Assembly (NCBI RefSeq): GCF_028623165.1
Contig: NZ_CP117772.1
Location: 310,001-374,000 of the forward strand
Length of the DNA: 64,000 nucleotides
Direction of reading: 5' to 3'
Source of the DNA: Nostoc sp. UHCC 0926
GTDB lineage: Bacteria > Cyanobacteriota > Cyanobacteriia > Cyanobacteriales > Nostocaceae
Shown here: piece by piece, positions 28,101 through 37,916 of the stretch
Layout: every line of letters begins with the position of its first letter
How positions within the stretch are numbered: position 1 is the stretch's first letter
The notes under the pieces: generated by a model
Databases searched by the model: none
What the model was told of the DNA's origin: nothing
Seen by the model: the letters and a program-made list of their open reading frames with translations, nothing else
Program-made: the position numbers and the translations under genes

Positions 28101-29880
28101 GAGTGTAGGCAGTTTCATCTAAAGGTGAAGATTTGCCCGCTTCGGGATAGAGAATTTCAAGTAAAGGCTGGTTAAGGTATGGATGCAGAATTTGGGCGCA
28201 TTGGTCAATAGCTTGCCGAAAAATCGGTTGGGTATCGTAGAGTTGCCGACCCATACCGACATACTGCGATCCCTGACCGGTGAATAAAAATGCTAGCTTC
28301 GGCAACTTCTTTTTCGTTACTTGCCCACTTCTTAGACCAGAAGCTTCTTCTCCAACGCCAAAAGCACTCAATTGCTGACACATTTGTACAGCAGATTCAC
28401 TAACAACAGCAAGGCGATGCTCAAAATGCGATCGCCCCGTGTTGCCACTGAAGCAGACATCCGCCAACGATACTTCTGGATAAGACGCAAAAAAATCTTG
28501 ATACTGTTGTGCTAGTTCCGCTAAAGCCGGAGCAGTTTTCGCCGATAGGGTCAGAATGTGCTGGGGACGTTCGGCTTTACTCGTGACTGGGGTCGGCAGC
28601 GGGGCTTCTTCTAAAATTATGTGGCAATTGGTGCCACCGAAGCTAAAAGCACTGACTCCTGCCAAGCGACTTCCAGGGTAAGACCAAGGCTGGCGCTCAA
28701 CAGGAATGGCAAGGGGTGTGCCTTCCAGAGAAATATAAGGATTAAGCTGCTTGAGATGCAGATGGGGGGCAATTTCCTGTTCTTGCATTTGTAAGACCAC
28801 CTTGATCAGGCCAGCCATACCAGCAGCACCTTCCAAATGACCAATGTTGGTCTTAACTGAGCCAATCCAACAGGGTTGATCTGGGGAACGACCTTCCATC
28901 AGTACGGCTTTCAGGGATTTAACCTCAATTGGATCTCCTAAAGAAGTGCCAGTGCCGTGAGCTTCCACATAGCTAATCTGCGCTGGAGCGACTCCAGCCT
29001 GTTCTAGGGCTTGGCGAATGACTGCTTGCTGAGAACGCCCATTCGGGGCGGTCAATCCATTACTCGTACCATCTTGGTTGACTGCCGAACCTCTGATCAG
29101 CGCCAAAATGTTGTCTCCATCACGGAGAGCATCTTCTAGACGCTTAAGTACGATGATGCCGCAACCTTCTCCTCTTGTATAACCATCAGCACTAGCATCA
29201 AAGGTCTTACAACGACCATCAGGAGCCATCATCTGAGCTTGAGAGCAAGAGATTGCAGGCTCTGGAGCCAACATCAGGTTAACTCCTCCAGCTAGGCAGA
29301 GATTGGACTCTCCGTTTCGCAAACTCTGGCAAGCTAAATGAATTGCTACTAATGATGAAGAACAAGCCGTATCTATCGCCATACTAGGGCCGCGCAGATT
29401 CAGCAAGTAAGATAGACGATTGGCGGCAATGCAAGGGGTGGTACCGGTGGCACTATATGCACTGATCTGGGAAGAGTCTTTGTAGATCATTTTGTGGTAG
29501 TCAGCATTGGTAACACCAATGAACACCCCCGTTTGGCTACCCGATAGAGTTTTTGGCACAAGTCCAGTATTTTCTAAAGCTTCCCAACCTACCTCCAACA
29601 CCAATCTTTGTTGGGGGTCCATGTGTTCTGCCTCGCGGGCAGAAATTCCAAAAAAGCTGGGATCAAATAAATCTACCTGATCTAGAAAACCGGCCCAGCG
29701 GGAGTTCATTTTCCCTGGTGTAGCTGGCTTAGACTCATAAAAGGCGTTTATATCCCACCGTTCTGGCGGTACTTGGGCGATCGCATCCACTCCATTACGT
29801 AAGACATGCCAAAAGGACTCAGGATTTTTAGCTTTGGGAAAACGGCAACCAATGCCAACAATTGCTATGGCTTCCATCAA
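25129..29880 (-). CDS. type I PKS module, KS-AT-KR-ACP
   Basis: 1583 residues. The KS (1-430) has DTACSSSLVAIH (Cys ~172), VEAHGTGTSLGDP and NIGHLEGAAG. The AT (545-850) has GHSVGEYAAA (~620) and SHAFHSPLM, consistent with malonyl specificity. The KR (structural plus catalytic halves, ~1000-1340) has YLITGGLGALGLKVAQWM and GNYAAANAFMDAL. The ACP has LGMDSLMAVELKN (~1493). No DH or ER is present, so it would leave a beta-hydroxy acyl chain. The C-terminal LSDSEAEALLLGKLESM helix is a cyanobacterial docking tail matching the next subunit. It is placed to extend the FAAL-loaded chain. Confidence 0.93.
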   Translation of the reverse strand: MMEAIAIVGIGCRFPKAKNPESFWHVLRNGVDAIAQVPPERWDINAFYESKPATPGKMNSRWAGFLDQVDLFDPSFFGISAREAEHMDPQQRLVLEVGWEALENTGLVPKTLSGSQTGVFIGVTNADYHKMIYKDSSQISAYSATGTTPCIAANRLSYLLNLRGPSMAIDTACSSSLVAIHLACQSLRNGESNLCLAGGVNLMLAPEPAISCSQAQMMAPDGRCKTFDASADGYTRGEGCGIIVLKRLEDALRDGDNILALIRGSAVNQDGTSNGLTAPNGRSQQAVIRQALEQAGVAPAQISYVEAHGTGTSLGDPIEVKSLKAVLMEGRSPDQPCWIGSVKTNIGHLEGAAGMAGLIKVVLQMQEQEIAPHLHLKQLNPYISLEGTPLAIPVERQPWSYPGSRLAGVSAFSFGGTNCHIILEEAPLPTPVTSKAERPQHILTLSAKTAPALAELAQQYQDFFASYPEVSLADVCFSGNTGRSHFEHRLAVVSESAVQMCQQLSAFGVGEEASGLRSGQVTKKKLPKLAFLFTGQGSQYVGMGRQLYDTQPIFRQAIDQCAQILHPYLNQPLLEILYPEAGKSSPLDETAYTQPALFALEYALFRLWESWGIKPDTVMGHSVGEYAAACVAGIFSLEDGLKLIAERARLMQALPQDGEMVAVIASEALVTSIIQPYPQVTIAAINGSKNIVISGDRHVIEIVTNILRTEGITTKKLQVSHAFHSPLMEPMLSEFEQVAKNITYSSPKISLISNLTGQPITDEIATPEYWCNHVRQPVRFADSMEALYQRGYKIFVEIGPKPTLMGMGRHCLPEGEGVWLPSLRPRREDWQQLLDSLAVLYISGAIVDWNGFDRDYARRQVVLPNYPFQRQRYWFEAVNNGHSKIESLSPDRIQTQIFNLLHQGETQQLAKYLQTATEFSQEEVKVLPKLLEILAKQHQQQLTAASYKDWLYEVSWQLKPRQLRQISAHEPGSWMILADIWGVGEALADLLQERGESCFLVYPGDSYQVKQPGTWSVNPSNPADFERLFQEVVEINKLPLRGVVHLWSLEAGLTSELTIPLLEKIQVLGCASTLHLVQALADRFASPRLWLVTRGAVPAVSSLQAPAQASLWGLGKVIALEHPKLWGGLLDLAPDAPTDEAVNLLAEIWDSQGEDQIAFREGQRYVARLIRSEVPEVRSMSLHSDSTYLITGGLGALGLKVAQWMVEQGARHLMLTGRKKASAEVLQAIAKMEDMGAKVAIAQANVAQCSDMVRVFEDIKTSMPPLGGIFHAVGMLQDGILLQQDWKSFEQVMAAKVKGTWILHTLSQQLQLDFFVTFSSAAALLGSPGQGNYAAANAFMDALADYRRASGMPGLSINWGLWKDAGMATSLGKRHQVRLAAQGIESIPLEQGLQILGNLLGKDTAQVGVLPVNWSKFCQQIPQGVVLPFLESFIAIDKKPSLQRTKFSQQLEIAPVNERQTLLIAHIQTELVKLLGIDSSELEPKQGFLDLGMDSLMAVELKNRLESTLSCSLPATLVFDYPTIEALVDYLLKDAIAAFSDESAVESEETNHEEQVVAESYFDDLSDSEAEALLLGKLESMRY

Positions 29881-30074
29881 AATATTATGCCTCTTTTTAA
29901 CTAATTACTAATTCGTAGTTAAGAATTCAATTACGAATTGCGAATTAGGGATTTCCAAGAAATAAATTACCCAAATAAACAAACCACAGAGACGCCGAGA
30001 ACACAGAGAACACACAGAAATAAGGAAGAGAGTTGTTTGGATATTTTTTATTTGGAAGTCCCTGATGAATTGCT

Positions 30075-31472
30075 TTAACTCTCTTGAGCTAAAACCGATT
30101 TGGAGAACTCTTTAAAGACCGGAATATTGTTTTGAATTGCTTTGTCAACTGAGGCTCCAGCAGCCATAATCTCCATGTTACGGTTGACAGACCACTGATA
30201 ATCTAGGCGACTAAATAATCTCCGCATCAATTCCAAAAGACTTTGATGATATTTAAGCGCGGTTTGGAAGCCTTCGTGTTCTTGGCAGAAGCATTTTTCC
30301 ATCCAATTGAGTGCTTCTTTGGTTTCCATGTTGAATAGAGGAGACTTCAAAAGCTTATAGAAAAAGAGCATTAACATGGGGTCATCATAAACACAACGAC
30401 CAGGTAAAACTCCAGAAAGTCCGCTCAAAAGGTTGCGTTGGATCTGATAGACTATCGAACCAGATATAAATTTCTCGTAAGCAGTTGGCTTGGGGAAATC
30501 CTTATACATATCTCTGGCAATGGTTTGAGAGATTGTGGTATGGAAAGCCTCGTCCAATAAGTGGTAATAGGAAACAGCTGTTGGGGTGGGAATATACTCG
30601 CCTTTTTGCTCTAACTCTCGGTAATACCTAACATAGGGATATTCTTGATTTTTGAGAATCGCATTAGCTGTGTAGCGCAAGGAATAGTACTGACATGCCA
30701 TAAACGGCGACATACCCCAGTTAACAGTAAAAAACCTTAACCAGTAGCGGGGTGCGATTCGCCCTGCTAGTCCATCTGCTGGTGCAGGAATAGGCTGACC
30801 CTTTTCCTCTAAATCTCTCAAATACTGAGAATAATACTGTTTTTTATCGCTCAACATTGTCTTAGCGATCGCAGTTAAGGTATTGTCTCGCTGTGTCGAA
30901 AAGGGAGAACTTCCTTGAGTAGAGGTGAAATACTCCCGCACAGGTTGAGGGATCAAAAGATTAAGCCAACTATTATTGTCTTTTTCTGTTTTGCCATAAA
31001 GGGAATTACCTAATATGGTTTTGCCGACAATAGCCATTTTCGATTTATAACCTATCTTTTGAAAGGTACGAATGTGGTAGCTTTCCTGATCGGTTTCAAA
31101 GTCCAGTTCATCACATAGTGTTTCGTAACCACCAACGGCACGAAAAACACCAGACGTAACCATGTTGTAAATACTTGTACTGGCTTCGCTAACAGCAGTA
31201 TGGTTATAATTGCCAACCCAATAAAGATGGTTAAGCGCTAGTTTTTGGGTGTCAGAAGCAGCATCGTAAAGAGGAGTTCCATAAAGAAGTGAAAGGTCGG
31301 GTTTACTCCAATAATAATTGCTGTTTTTGGCGTAATTGAATTCATTACCGAGTTCTTTAATTTTCTCGGTATAATCTGAGTCTTGATTATTTTGGTAAGT
31401 TTTTTCAATGCGTTGGAAGTGCTTTGGCTCCTGCGCTTCTAACGGAGTCAGAGTCTTGTTTATAGTTACCAT
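30075..31472 (-). CDS. CylC/AurF-like dimetal-carboxylate enzyme, probable halogenase
   Basis: 465 residues. The metal-ligand pattern of AurF-type ferritin-like oxygenases is visible: E96 (in VSEAS), E130-x-x-H133 (QESYH), and H304-xxx-E308-xx-H311 (YYHLLDEAFH). No signal peptide. Within an FAAL-ACP-this-PKS gene order it matches CylC, the cylindrocyclophane enzyme that chlorinates an unactivated carbon of an ACP-bound fatty acid. Seeing the ligands is direct; halogenation rather than hydroxylation or N-oxygenation is inferred from context. It probably acts on the acyl chain carried by the ACP encoded 78 bases upstream. ATG at 31472 preceded by AGGAGAAA. Confidence 0.75.
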   Translation of the reverse strand: MVTINKTLTPLEAQEPKHFQRIEKTYQNNQDSDYTEKIKELGNEFNYAKNSNYYWSKPDLSLLYGTPLYDAASDTQKLALNHLYWVGNYNHTAVSEASTSIYNMVTSGVFRAVGGYETLCDELDFETDQESYHIRTFQKIGYKSKMAIVGKTILGNSLYGKTEKDNNSWLNLLIPQPVREYFTSTQGSSPFSTQRDNTLTAIAKTMLSDKKQYYSQYLRDLEEKGQPIPAPADGLAGRIAPRYWLRFFTVNWGMSPFMACQYYSLRYTANAILKNQEYPYVRYYRELEQKGEYIPTPTAVSYYHLLDEAFHTTISQTIARDMYKDFPKPTAYEKFISGSIVYQIQRNLLSGLSGVLPGRCVYDDPMLMLFFYKLLKSPLFNMETKEALNWMEKCFCQEHEGFQTALKYHQSLLELMRRLFSRLDYQWSVNRNMEIMAAGASVDKAIQNNIPVFKEFSKSVLAQES

Positions 31473-31550
31473 GATTTTCTCCTGAAATAGTCGTTAAATA
31501 GTACTGACAATTTTCACTGTTGCTGGCATGAAATATGAAGAGAATTGAGA

Positions 31551-31856
31551 TTAACTTTTAGCTTTTAACTCCGAGTTCAAATGCAGAACTAGAGCCTCGA
31601 CAGTCGGATAATCGTACAGTAGGGTTGGATCGAGTTCACATCCCAACCAGTCTTCTAGGTCCCCTGTCAAACCAACTGCTGCTGAAGAGTCTAAACCATA
31701 GCGGTCAAAAGGTATTGTGACTTCGATTTCCTCTGAATCCACTTCTAGCAAGTCAGCCAGATAAGAGACTATCCATGCTTGAATCTCTGCTGATGTTGGG
31801 ATCTGCTTGGGTGCAACTGTAGATGTGGTATTCAATTCCAGATTCTGCATTGTCAT
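31551..31856 (-). CDS. acyl carrier protein (CylB-like)
   Basis: 101 residues. The phosphopantetheine site is YGLDSSAAVGL (Ser ~57), within a standard four-helix ACP fold ending in PTVEALVLHL. A ~20-residue polar N-terminal extension is present. AAGGAC lies upstream of the ATG at 31856. It lies between the FAAL and the CylC-like enzyme, so it should accept the adenylated fatty acid and present it for tailoring and to PKS1. Confidence 0.92.
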   Translation of the reverse strand: MTMQNLELNTTSTVAPKQIPTSAEIQAWIVSYLADLLEVDSEEIEVTIPFDRYGLDSSAAVGLTGDLEDWLGCELDPTLLYDYPTVEALVLHLNSELKAKS

Positions 31857-32344
31857 GGTTTAAGTCCTTGTCTATGTAGATATTTCAACAATCAAATGCG
31901 TTTAATTTTGGTACTACCCAAAATTTTGGTACTACCCAATTTTTTCACCGCAACCATACCTGTTTTAGGAATATTCACATTCCAAAGCAAGCTAAAAAAC
32001 TCTAGAAGATAAATGATCCCAGTATCTAGAACTATCTGCTACTACTGCAACTCAGCTATTGGAAAAGGATAAGAGTTGTCAATCTAACTGCCTATAGATA
32101 GACCTATAGAGAGTTTGCAGGTATTTATTTGGGATCGCTCTCTTCTGTGATTGGATTTAATCAAAAACTCATCAAAGCATGATAGCTGTCCATTTAACTG
32201 CTTATAGGTCTATCTATAGAGAGTTTGCAGGTATTTAATTTTGGATCACTCTCTTCTGTAATGGGATTTAATCAAAAAATCATTTTGGATATCTGCTATT
32301 TAGTTGGTCGATATGAATCTTTTCCTAGATAATCCGATTGCTGT
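31857..32344. other. 488-bp spacer between FAAL and ACP genes
   Basis: Unusually long for this compact operon. It contains a direct repeat (described separately), a short tandem (TTTTGGTACTACCCAA, twice, ~31908-31939) and no ORF. It may hold a second promoter or attenuator controlling the ACP gene and those after it. Confidence 0.5.
32085..32283. repeat. pair of ~88-bp direct repeats with palindromic core
   Basis: Copies at 32085-32171 and 32195-32283, offset 110 bp. Both contain a dyad-rich core (CTATAGATAGACCTATAG in the first, CTATAGG..CTATCTATAG in the second), then GAGAGTTTGCAGGTATTTA and TCTCTTCTGT. They sit between the FAAL and ACP genes. They might be operator-like or RNA-level regulatory elements, or a duplicated MITE fragment. 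Confidence 0.75.
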
Positions 32345-34201
32345 TCATAGGTGCTTAGTAGGTGTTAACTGCTTTAGAACAGAATTAACATCTGCTTCTA
32401 GATCCTTAAACTTAGCTTTGTCCTGAGGATTCTCAGTCCAATCCTCCATCACATCTAAGCCACCGGAAAGAAATGCAGTTCGACAAGCTTGACGGCGAAT
32501 TTTGCCACTAGAGGTTTTGGGAATACTTCCAGTCTTGATGAGTACTGTAGCAAATATATCCAGCCCATGCTGTCCAATCACTGCTTGTCTGACATTTCCG
32601 ACAATTTCTTGAACGTTTAACTTCCGTAAGTAACTCCGCTCTACCTCCTGAACAATAACTAGCCGTTCGGAACCCTTGAAATCGATGGAAAATGCTGCTC
32701 CTGAGCTAGGTTTCAAGGCTGGATGACTATTCTCAACAGTCAGTTCAATATCTTGTGGATAATGATTTTGCCCTCTAATGATAATTACATCTTTGAGTCT
32801 CCCTGTGATAAATAACTCCCCATCTTGCAAAAATCCTAAGTCTCCAGTGCGAAAAAATGGGACTGAAGTTGCACTATCGCTAACACCAGTATCTGCTAAA
32901 TACGCATGAAAAGTTTTCTCTGTCTCCTCAGCTTGATTCCAATAACCTTGAGCAACACTCGGACCTGCTACCCAGATTTCCCCTACTTGCTCAGGCGCAC
33001 ACATCGTTAAGGATTGGGGATCAACAATGACGACTTTCTGATCAGCAGGACTTTGCCCACAACCTACTATTGTCTGGATATCTCCCCGACTCGAATGCTG
33101 CTTCACAATTCGGTTTTGCTCTAATGCTGCTTTTTCTACGTTGCAAGTGATTGGTAAAGCTGTTTTCTCACCCCCGCTTACTATCAGAGTTGTTTCTGCC
33201 ATACCGTAGCAGGGGTAAAATGCTTCTGGGCGAAAGCCACAAGGTGCAAAAGTAGAAGCAAACTGTTCTAAAGTCTCAGCACGCACAGGTTCAGCACCAG
33301 TAAAGGCAACCTCCCAACTGCTGAGATCGAGAGTCGCTAACTGTTCGGGTGTCACCTTGCGAATGCAAAGATCATAAGCAAAGTTTGGCCCACCACTAGT
33401 TGTAGCTTTGTAGTGAGATATTGCTTGCAACCAACGAATTGGTTTTTGGAGAAAATCTACTGGAGACATCAGAATGCAAGGAACCCCTAAATATAAGGGC
33501 TGCAAGACATTTCCAATGAGTCCCATGTCATGGAAAACAGGCAACCAACCAACAACAATAGTTTTGTTTGTATGTCCAAAGGCTTTCTCGATCATCCGCT
33601 CGTTATGCAGGAGATTCCCATGAGTGATCATCACACCCTTTGGTGTCCCTGTAGAGCCAGATGTGTATTGAAGGAAAGCTAAGGTATTATTGGTCAATTC
33701 TTGCGGCTGCCATGCTTGCGCTAGATCGTTACTCAACTCATCGGTAGCTAGCCAATGCAATCCAGAAATTTCTAAATCCTCTTGATTTAAGCCAGACTGG
33801 AGGCTATCTAAAATAGATTTAGAAGTCAGTACAATCTTGGCTTGGGCATCTGCGGCTATTGCCTGCAACCTGGACAATTTTTGATTTCGTCTGGGTGGAT
33901 ATGCCGGAACAGCAATAACGCCTGCATATAAACATCCAAAGAAAGCAGCAATAAAATCTAGACCAGGTTGATATAGAAGCAAAGCACGTTCACCGCCAAG
34001 ATTTAGAGCCTGGAGACTAGCTGCGATCGCTTGTGCTTGGACATGTAACTCTCTATAAGTCAACGATGCTGCTTCTGTGTCTGTACTTTGTAAAAAAGTA
34101 TAAGCTTTCTGTTCAGATTGATTTTGCGCTCTATAAATCAGCAATTCAACTAACGTTGAAAAATGAGGTGGAGTTATCAAGGTGTTGGAATAAACACTCA
34201 T
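32345..34201 (-). CDS. fatty-acyl-AMP ligase (FAAL), CylA-like
   Basis: 618 residues of the ANL superfamily. The P-loop is LQYTSGSTGTPKGVM (~176-190), followed by WLPVFHDMGLIGN, GGPNFAYDLC, FYPCYGMAETTLIV, the hinge FRTGDLGFLQDGELFITGRLKD and the catalytic Lys region SIPKTSSGKIRR. Length and motifs match FAALs, which activate free fatty acids as acyl-AMP and pass them to an ACP rather than CoA. No carrier domain is fused; the separate ACP follows. It is the first gene of cluster 1. AGAGG lies upstream of the ATG at 34201. Confidence 0.93.
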   Translation of the reverse strand: MSVYSNTLITPPHFSTLVELLIYRAQNQSEQKAYTFLQSTDTEAASLTYRELHVQAQAIAASLQALNLGGERALLLYQPGLDFIAAFFGCLYAGVIAVPAYPPRRNQKLSRLQAIAADAQAKIVLTSKSILDSLQSGLNQEDLEISGLHWLATDELSNDLAQAWQPQELTNNTLAFLQYTSGSTGTPKGVMITHGNLLHNERMIEKAFGHTNKTIVVGWLPVFHDMGLIGNVLQPLYLGVPCILMSPVDFLQKPIRWLQAISHYKATTSGGPNFAYDLCIRKVTPEQLATLDLSSWEVAFTGAEPVRAETLEQFASTFAPCGFRPEAFYPCYGMAETTLIVSGGEKTALPITCNVEKAALEQNRIVKQHSSRGDIQTIVGCGQSPADQKVVIVDPQSLTMCAPEQVGEIWVAGPSVAQGYWNQAEETEKTFHAYLADTGVSDSATSVPFFRTGDLGFLQDGELFITGRLKDVIIIRGQNHYPQDIELTVENSHPALKPSSGAAFSIDFKGSERLVIVQEVERSYLRKLNVQEIVGNVRQAVIGQHGLDIFATVLIKTGSIPKTSSGKIRRQACRTAFLSGGLDVMEDWTENPQDKAKFKDLEADVNSVLKQLTPTKHL

Positions 34202-35314
34202 TTAATGTGCCTCTATTCAATTACAGTTATTTTCATCAGGCAGATATTATCTTTAATCTGCATCAGAAATCTAAGGCGATCTTATAGTTTTAATAACATT
34301 ACCTTATTCTCTATAAATTCCAAGTTAATTTCACTAAACACCTGTTTATTAAGAAGGATTTAAATTATGGCTTTTAAGCTTAGAAAATAAATCAAATTAG
34401 AAATACTGATTTATTCGTTGCTGATTAACATTGGTTCTGATCAAAATTAATTGAGATAGATTTCCGTAATTCCACAAATTAGAGATAACTTTTGTTTTTG
34501 TTTGATAAATTTAGAATATAGTTAATTTATTTATAAGTCAATACAATATTTTAAAATTCTTAATAAATATCTCTATTGATATAGATATAGTTACTTTATA
34601 CATATTTTACATATCTGCCTTTAATTTGCTTTTTTACCTACTAGTAAAAAAGCAAATTACGGACAATATTAAACACAATAAATATTTGACTATATCATGT
34701 TTAATTTACTGTAACTTGATAAAATTACAGTAAATATTAAAGTGATAAATTCCAGTTAACTAAAGACTAAAAGCAAGGATACAAGCACGTTTAACTTATA
34801 AACTTGGCATCTATACGCTCAAAAATTGTTCCATATTTTTGCTGTAACCTTATTCTAAAAACACTTGTTCATCCTTCTTATATTTACGTCTTTGTCAGGA
34901 GAAGGGTATGAAGAGACAGCGTAAAGTTGCAATCCCATATCTTGCGATTGCAACTCTACAAGACGCTCTGCGAATGCTCCACTACGTTGCGTACCCGAAG
35001 GTTTCTCCAAAGGAGTATGCAATGACATATTTATAACCTGGGTTTGATATAACTTACACATTTGGGATGCTCCCAGAAAAATTAGCATTTGCATATTTTT
35101 GATTTGATTACTAATATTTGCCAATGCTGACTTATTGTAGTGCTTGCAATCAAATAAGTTAGATTTGCAAGTGAACAATAGTGGTAGATGTTACATCAAA
35201 ATCTATGAACAATTTCCATTATCTCCAATGTTGCAGTATTGGCTATCTTATTTAGAAGGCAGAAGTAACACATGTTTTAAGCATAAGATTCGACGCTAGA
35301 TGATCCCAGTCTGC
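34202..35314. other. AT-rich region upstream of cluster 1
   Basis: Presumed promoter region of cluster 1 followed by AT-rich spacer. A 107-codon minus-strand frame (34855-35178) runs through a GC-rich small dispersed repeat (34972-35009, with ACTACGTTGCGTACCCGAAG) and has no start signal, so I do not call it. Confidence 0.4.
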
Positions 35315-35467
35315 TCAAGTTGCAAGACCCACCCAGGTAGAGCCTTCCTCCAGTTGGGTAGAACCACAAACTACACTGGCTCTCTTGTCTCTTGTGGTAC
35401 GCATCTCAATAGAAATTTTGTTATCTAACTGCGGCTCTATACCCACAACTAAGGTTTTAATTAACAT
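35315..35467 (-). CDS. possible 50-aa small ORF
   Basis: ATG at 35467, stop at 35315. The peptide begins MLIKTLVVGIEPQLDNKISI and ends STQLEEGSTWVGLAT. Composition is protein-like, with predicted beta strands, but the ribosome binding site is weak (GAAGAAAAGAA). It may be a small gene or the tail of a decayed one. I do not recognise it. Confidence 0.3.
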   Translation of the reverse strand: MLIKTLVVGIEPQLDNKISIEMRTTRDKRASVVCGSTQLEEGSTWVGLAT

Positions 35468-37916
35468 TTCTTTTCTTCTGGCTTCTTACCTCTGCCTTTC
35501 TTGTAAAATTCTTGAAGTAAGAAACTCATTTGGGGATCACCTCGCTGAAATAAACAAATAAAGATGATGCTTGCAGAATACTTGGTAGAGTTTGCTAGCG
35601 CGAATTGCCACAATAAGTCAGCAATAAATTCTAAATTTCAGCACGAGATAGGCCATTCCAAATATATTAATACTTGGAAAATGCAAATAGCACTTACCTA
35701 CCTCATACAATGCGCTACATAAATTAAAATTTTGATCTCTGCTTTCTATGCACCTATGTTGCTTTGAATATAACCATCCGTTTTGACTCCAAATAAAAGC
35801 GTTGCTGAACAAGCAATTTCCACATCTGTTTATTTATCTTGATCAGAGGACATAGGTGATCGATAGCTGATATAATCCTCAGATTAGCTAAATAAATTTG
35901 TTAGTTGATGAATTTTGCATTCTTAGCAAAATTATCTTGCCATAGAGAAATCTAAATTGGCTGATTTTGTGTGTTAAAATCCAAAATTTGCCCATTTATA
36001 GCATTTTAAAGATTTTATTTTGCCAATTTTGCCGCTAATTGAGAATTTCCTAGAAAACAGATAAAAGAATATATTCAGCCAAAATTTGGATTATAAGTCA
36101 CAATTTTGACTGTATCAGTGGTTTTGTAGAATAAATTGCTCTTGCAAGCGTTAAAGCTTACAAAAAATTGCTTGATTACAGCTTGATTTTGACGAAGAGT
36201 TAATGTCATAATTGTAGTAAGTTGTCATTCATGGTAAAAAGTGGCTGCGCGAAAGTGTCGCAGCTAATTCTGAATTTCTCTTGCCCGAGATTTTGCAGAA
36301 AAATAGATATCAAGTTAGCCCACAAAGGTTAACTTTTTATCAGCCTGATAGACAGCTAAAACTGGGATACTCCCTCTGGTATTTTTGGATACTAGGGGGT
36401 TAATTCCCGGTTTAAGTTAGAGCTTAGTTTTTACCTTCTAAGATTTTGATGTTTAAAGGTAAATTCAAGCTTACTATGCTTTTTGGTTAATTTTTGAAGT
36501 AAATCTGCTATTTCAAATAAACATTACAGCCTTCCTATTTAAGAACAATATCTGTAAATGAGATTAATTTAAATCAGAGAACACAAGTCTTTTAAAGGAC
36601 ACAGCTATTAGGGCTAAACAAAGAATGGCCAGCCCAGAGAACCTATTAAAGAAATGTAATCACTGCAAAATCTTGCAATGGCTATTAAGTATTTATTTGC
36701 AAAGGCGAACCCTAGAAAGTGCAGATTAATACTGTTCATGAATTAAGCAAAGCAATTTTTTCATTTTTCCCATTTATTTGTGTATTGTTTAGTGGTCTTT
36801 GTAAAAACCAATTTACACAATACATTTATTTGCTTGTTAATGCAACACTTCTTAGGTTAGATTACTGGTTTTAAAACTCAGATATCTATATTTACCTCTA
36901 AAGGCAGAAGACAGAAGGCATTTATTCCTTCAGTGAAAAAGATACAAGGAACCAGACAGCAGGGGGATAGTTCAGATGAGGATTCCACCCAAAGTAAACC
37001 ATAACCACTTAATAGAAGTGGGGGACTCAGACCCATGTTCCGCTTTGCTTCATAGCAGTGGGAAGGGGTCATTTACCGCGCTCCTTGCCCCCTGCCTCTT
37101 CATTGAAATGCTCAAACCCAAAAATTGTAAATGCAAATAGCCAAAGTCTAAAGCCACTCAGTAAAATCACTGCTTTTGTTATTATCACTTAGCTTAGGTC
37201 ACAAGCCTAGAAACTTATTGATTTTTCTAAATTTAGCATACCTGCATTTTGCCTTTTTTACAATAAAACACATATTTTTTTATTTTTTAACTTTTGAATA
37301 TTGTCGGTTTGTAAACTAAGAGACCTGACAAGAGAAAATTCAATTCACCGCAACGGCCCAAGTAGCAGCGTCAATTTCCAAAGAGCGATGAAGAAGAGGT
37401 ACCGCCAGAACGCTGTCAACATATCCAGTTTTTAGATTGTCAGTAGACCGAAAAGTTTTGCGTTAGCGAAGCTCACCGTTCGCGTACCGTCTCGTAGAGA
37501 AGGTATCACTCTTTTCTGAATACCTGTATCAGTGTAATTTTATTTAAAATTTGTGCTTTAAAATATCAGTGTTTAATGGCTCATTTAGAGTCAAAATATA
37601 AGTAAAGCTAATCAGTAAACCAAAAAGTTTTTAAGAGAAGAGCGATCGCTAATCAATGACGTACTGTAAAGTGCTATTAAAGCAAATTCCGACTTTGGAA
37701 TTGAAATTGGCGATCGCACTACAGGATAACGCTTTACGTCATCCCTGCATCTTGCATTTTTGGAATTTTATCTATGTAATATCACGAAAAATTTAAATAT
37801 CATATAGTTTTTTATACTTTATATTACCTTTCATCTAACGTCACATTTTTTCCTTTTTATTTGCCTTTTACGGGTTTGTTCAGTTAGGTGCAAATAGAAG
37901 TTTTTTTAATAGTCCT
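35468..37916. other. 2.4-kb spacer without recognisable genes
   Basis: AT-rich DNA with several short unsupported frames. A small dispersed repeat (GTTAGCGAAGCTCACCGTTC and onward, 37463-37502) and two HIP1 octamers (near 37642 and 37710) are present. The minus frame at ~37355-37465 reads like the end of a decayed gene but is too short to identify. No RNA gene seen. Confidence 0.4.

Noticed and set aside
13026..34201. Heterocyst glycolipid (hgl) island
   Set aside because: The combination of PKS and glycosyltransferases suggested it, but FAAL, CylC-like enzyme, Glf and GT28 enzymes do not match the hgl gene set, and no HglB-like thioester reductase is present.
34855..35178. 107-codon minus-strand frame upstream of cluster 1
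   Set aside because: It passes through a small dispersed repeat and lacks a start signal or recognisable domain.
36878..37072. 64-codon minus-strand frame
   Set aside because: Proline/cysteine-rich, isolated, without start signal; likely chance.
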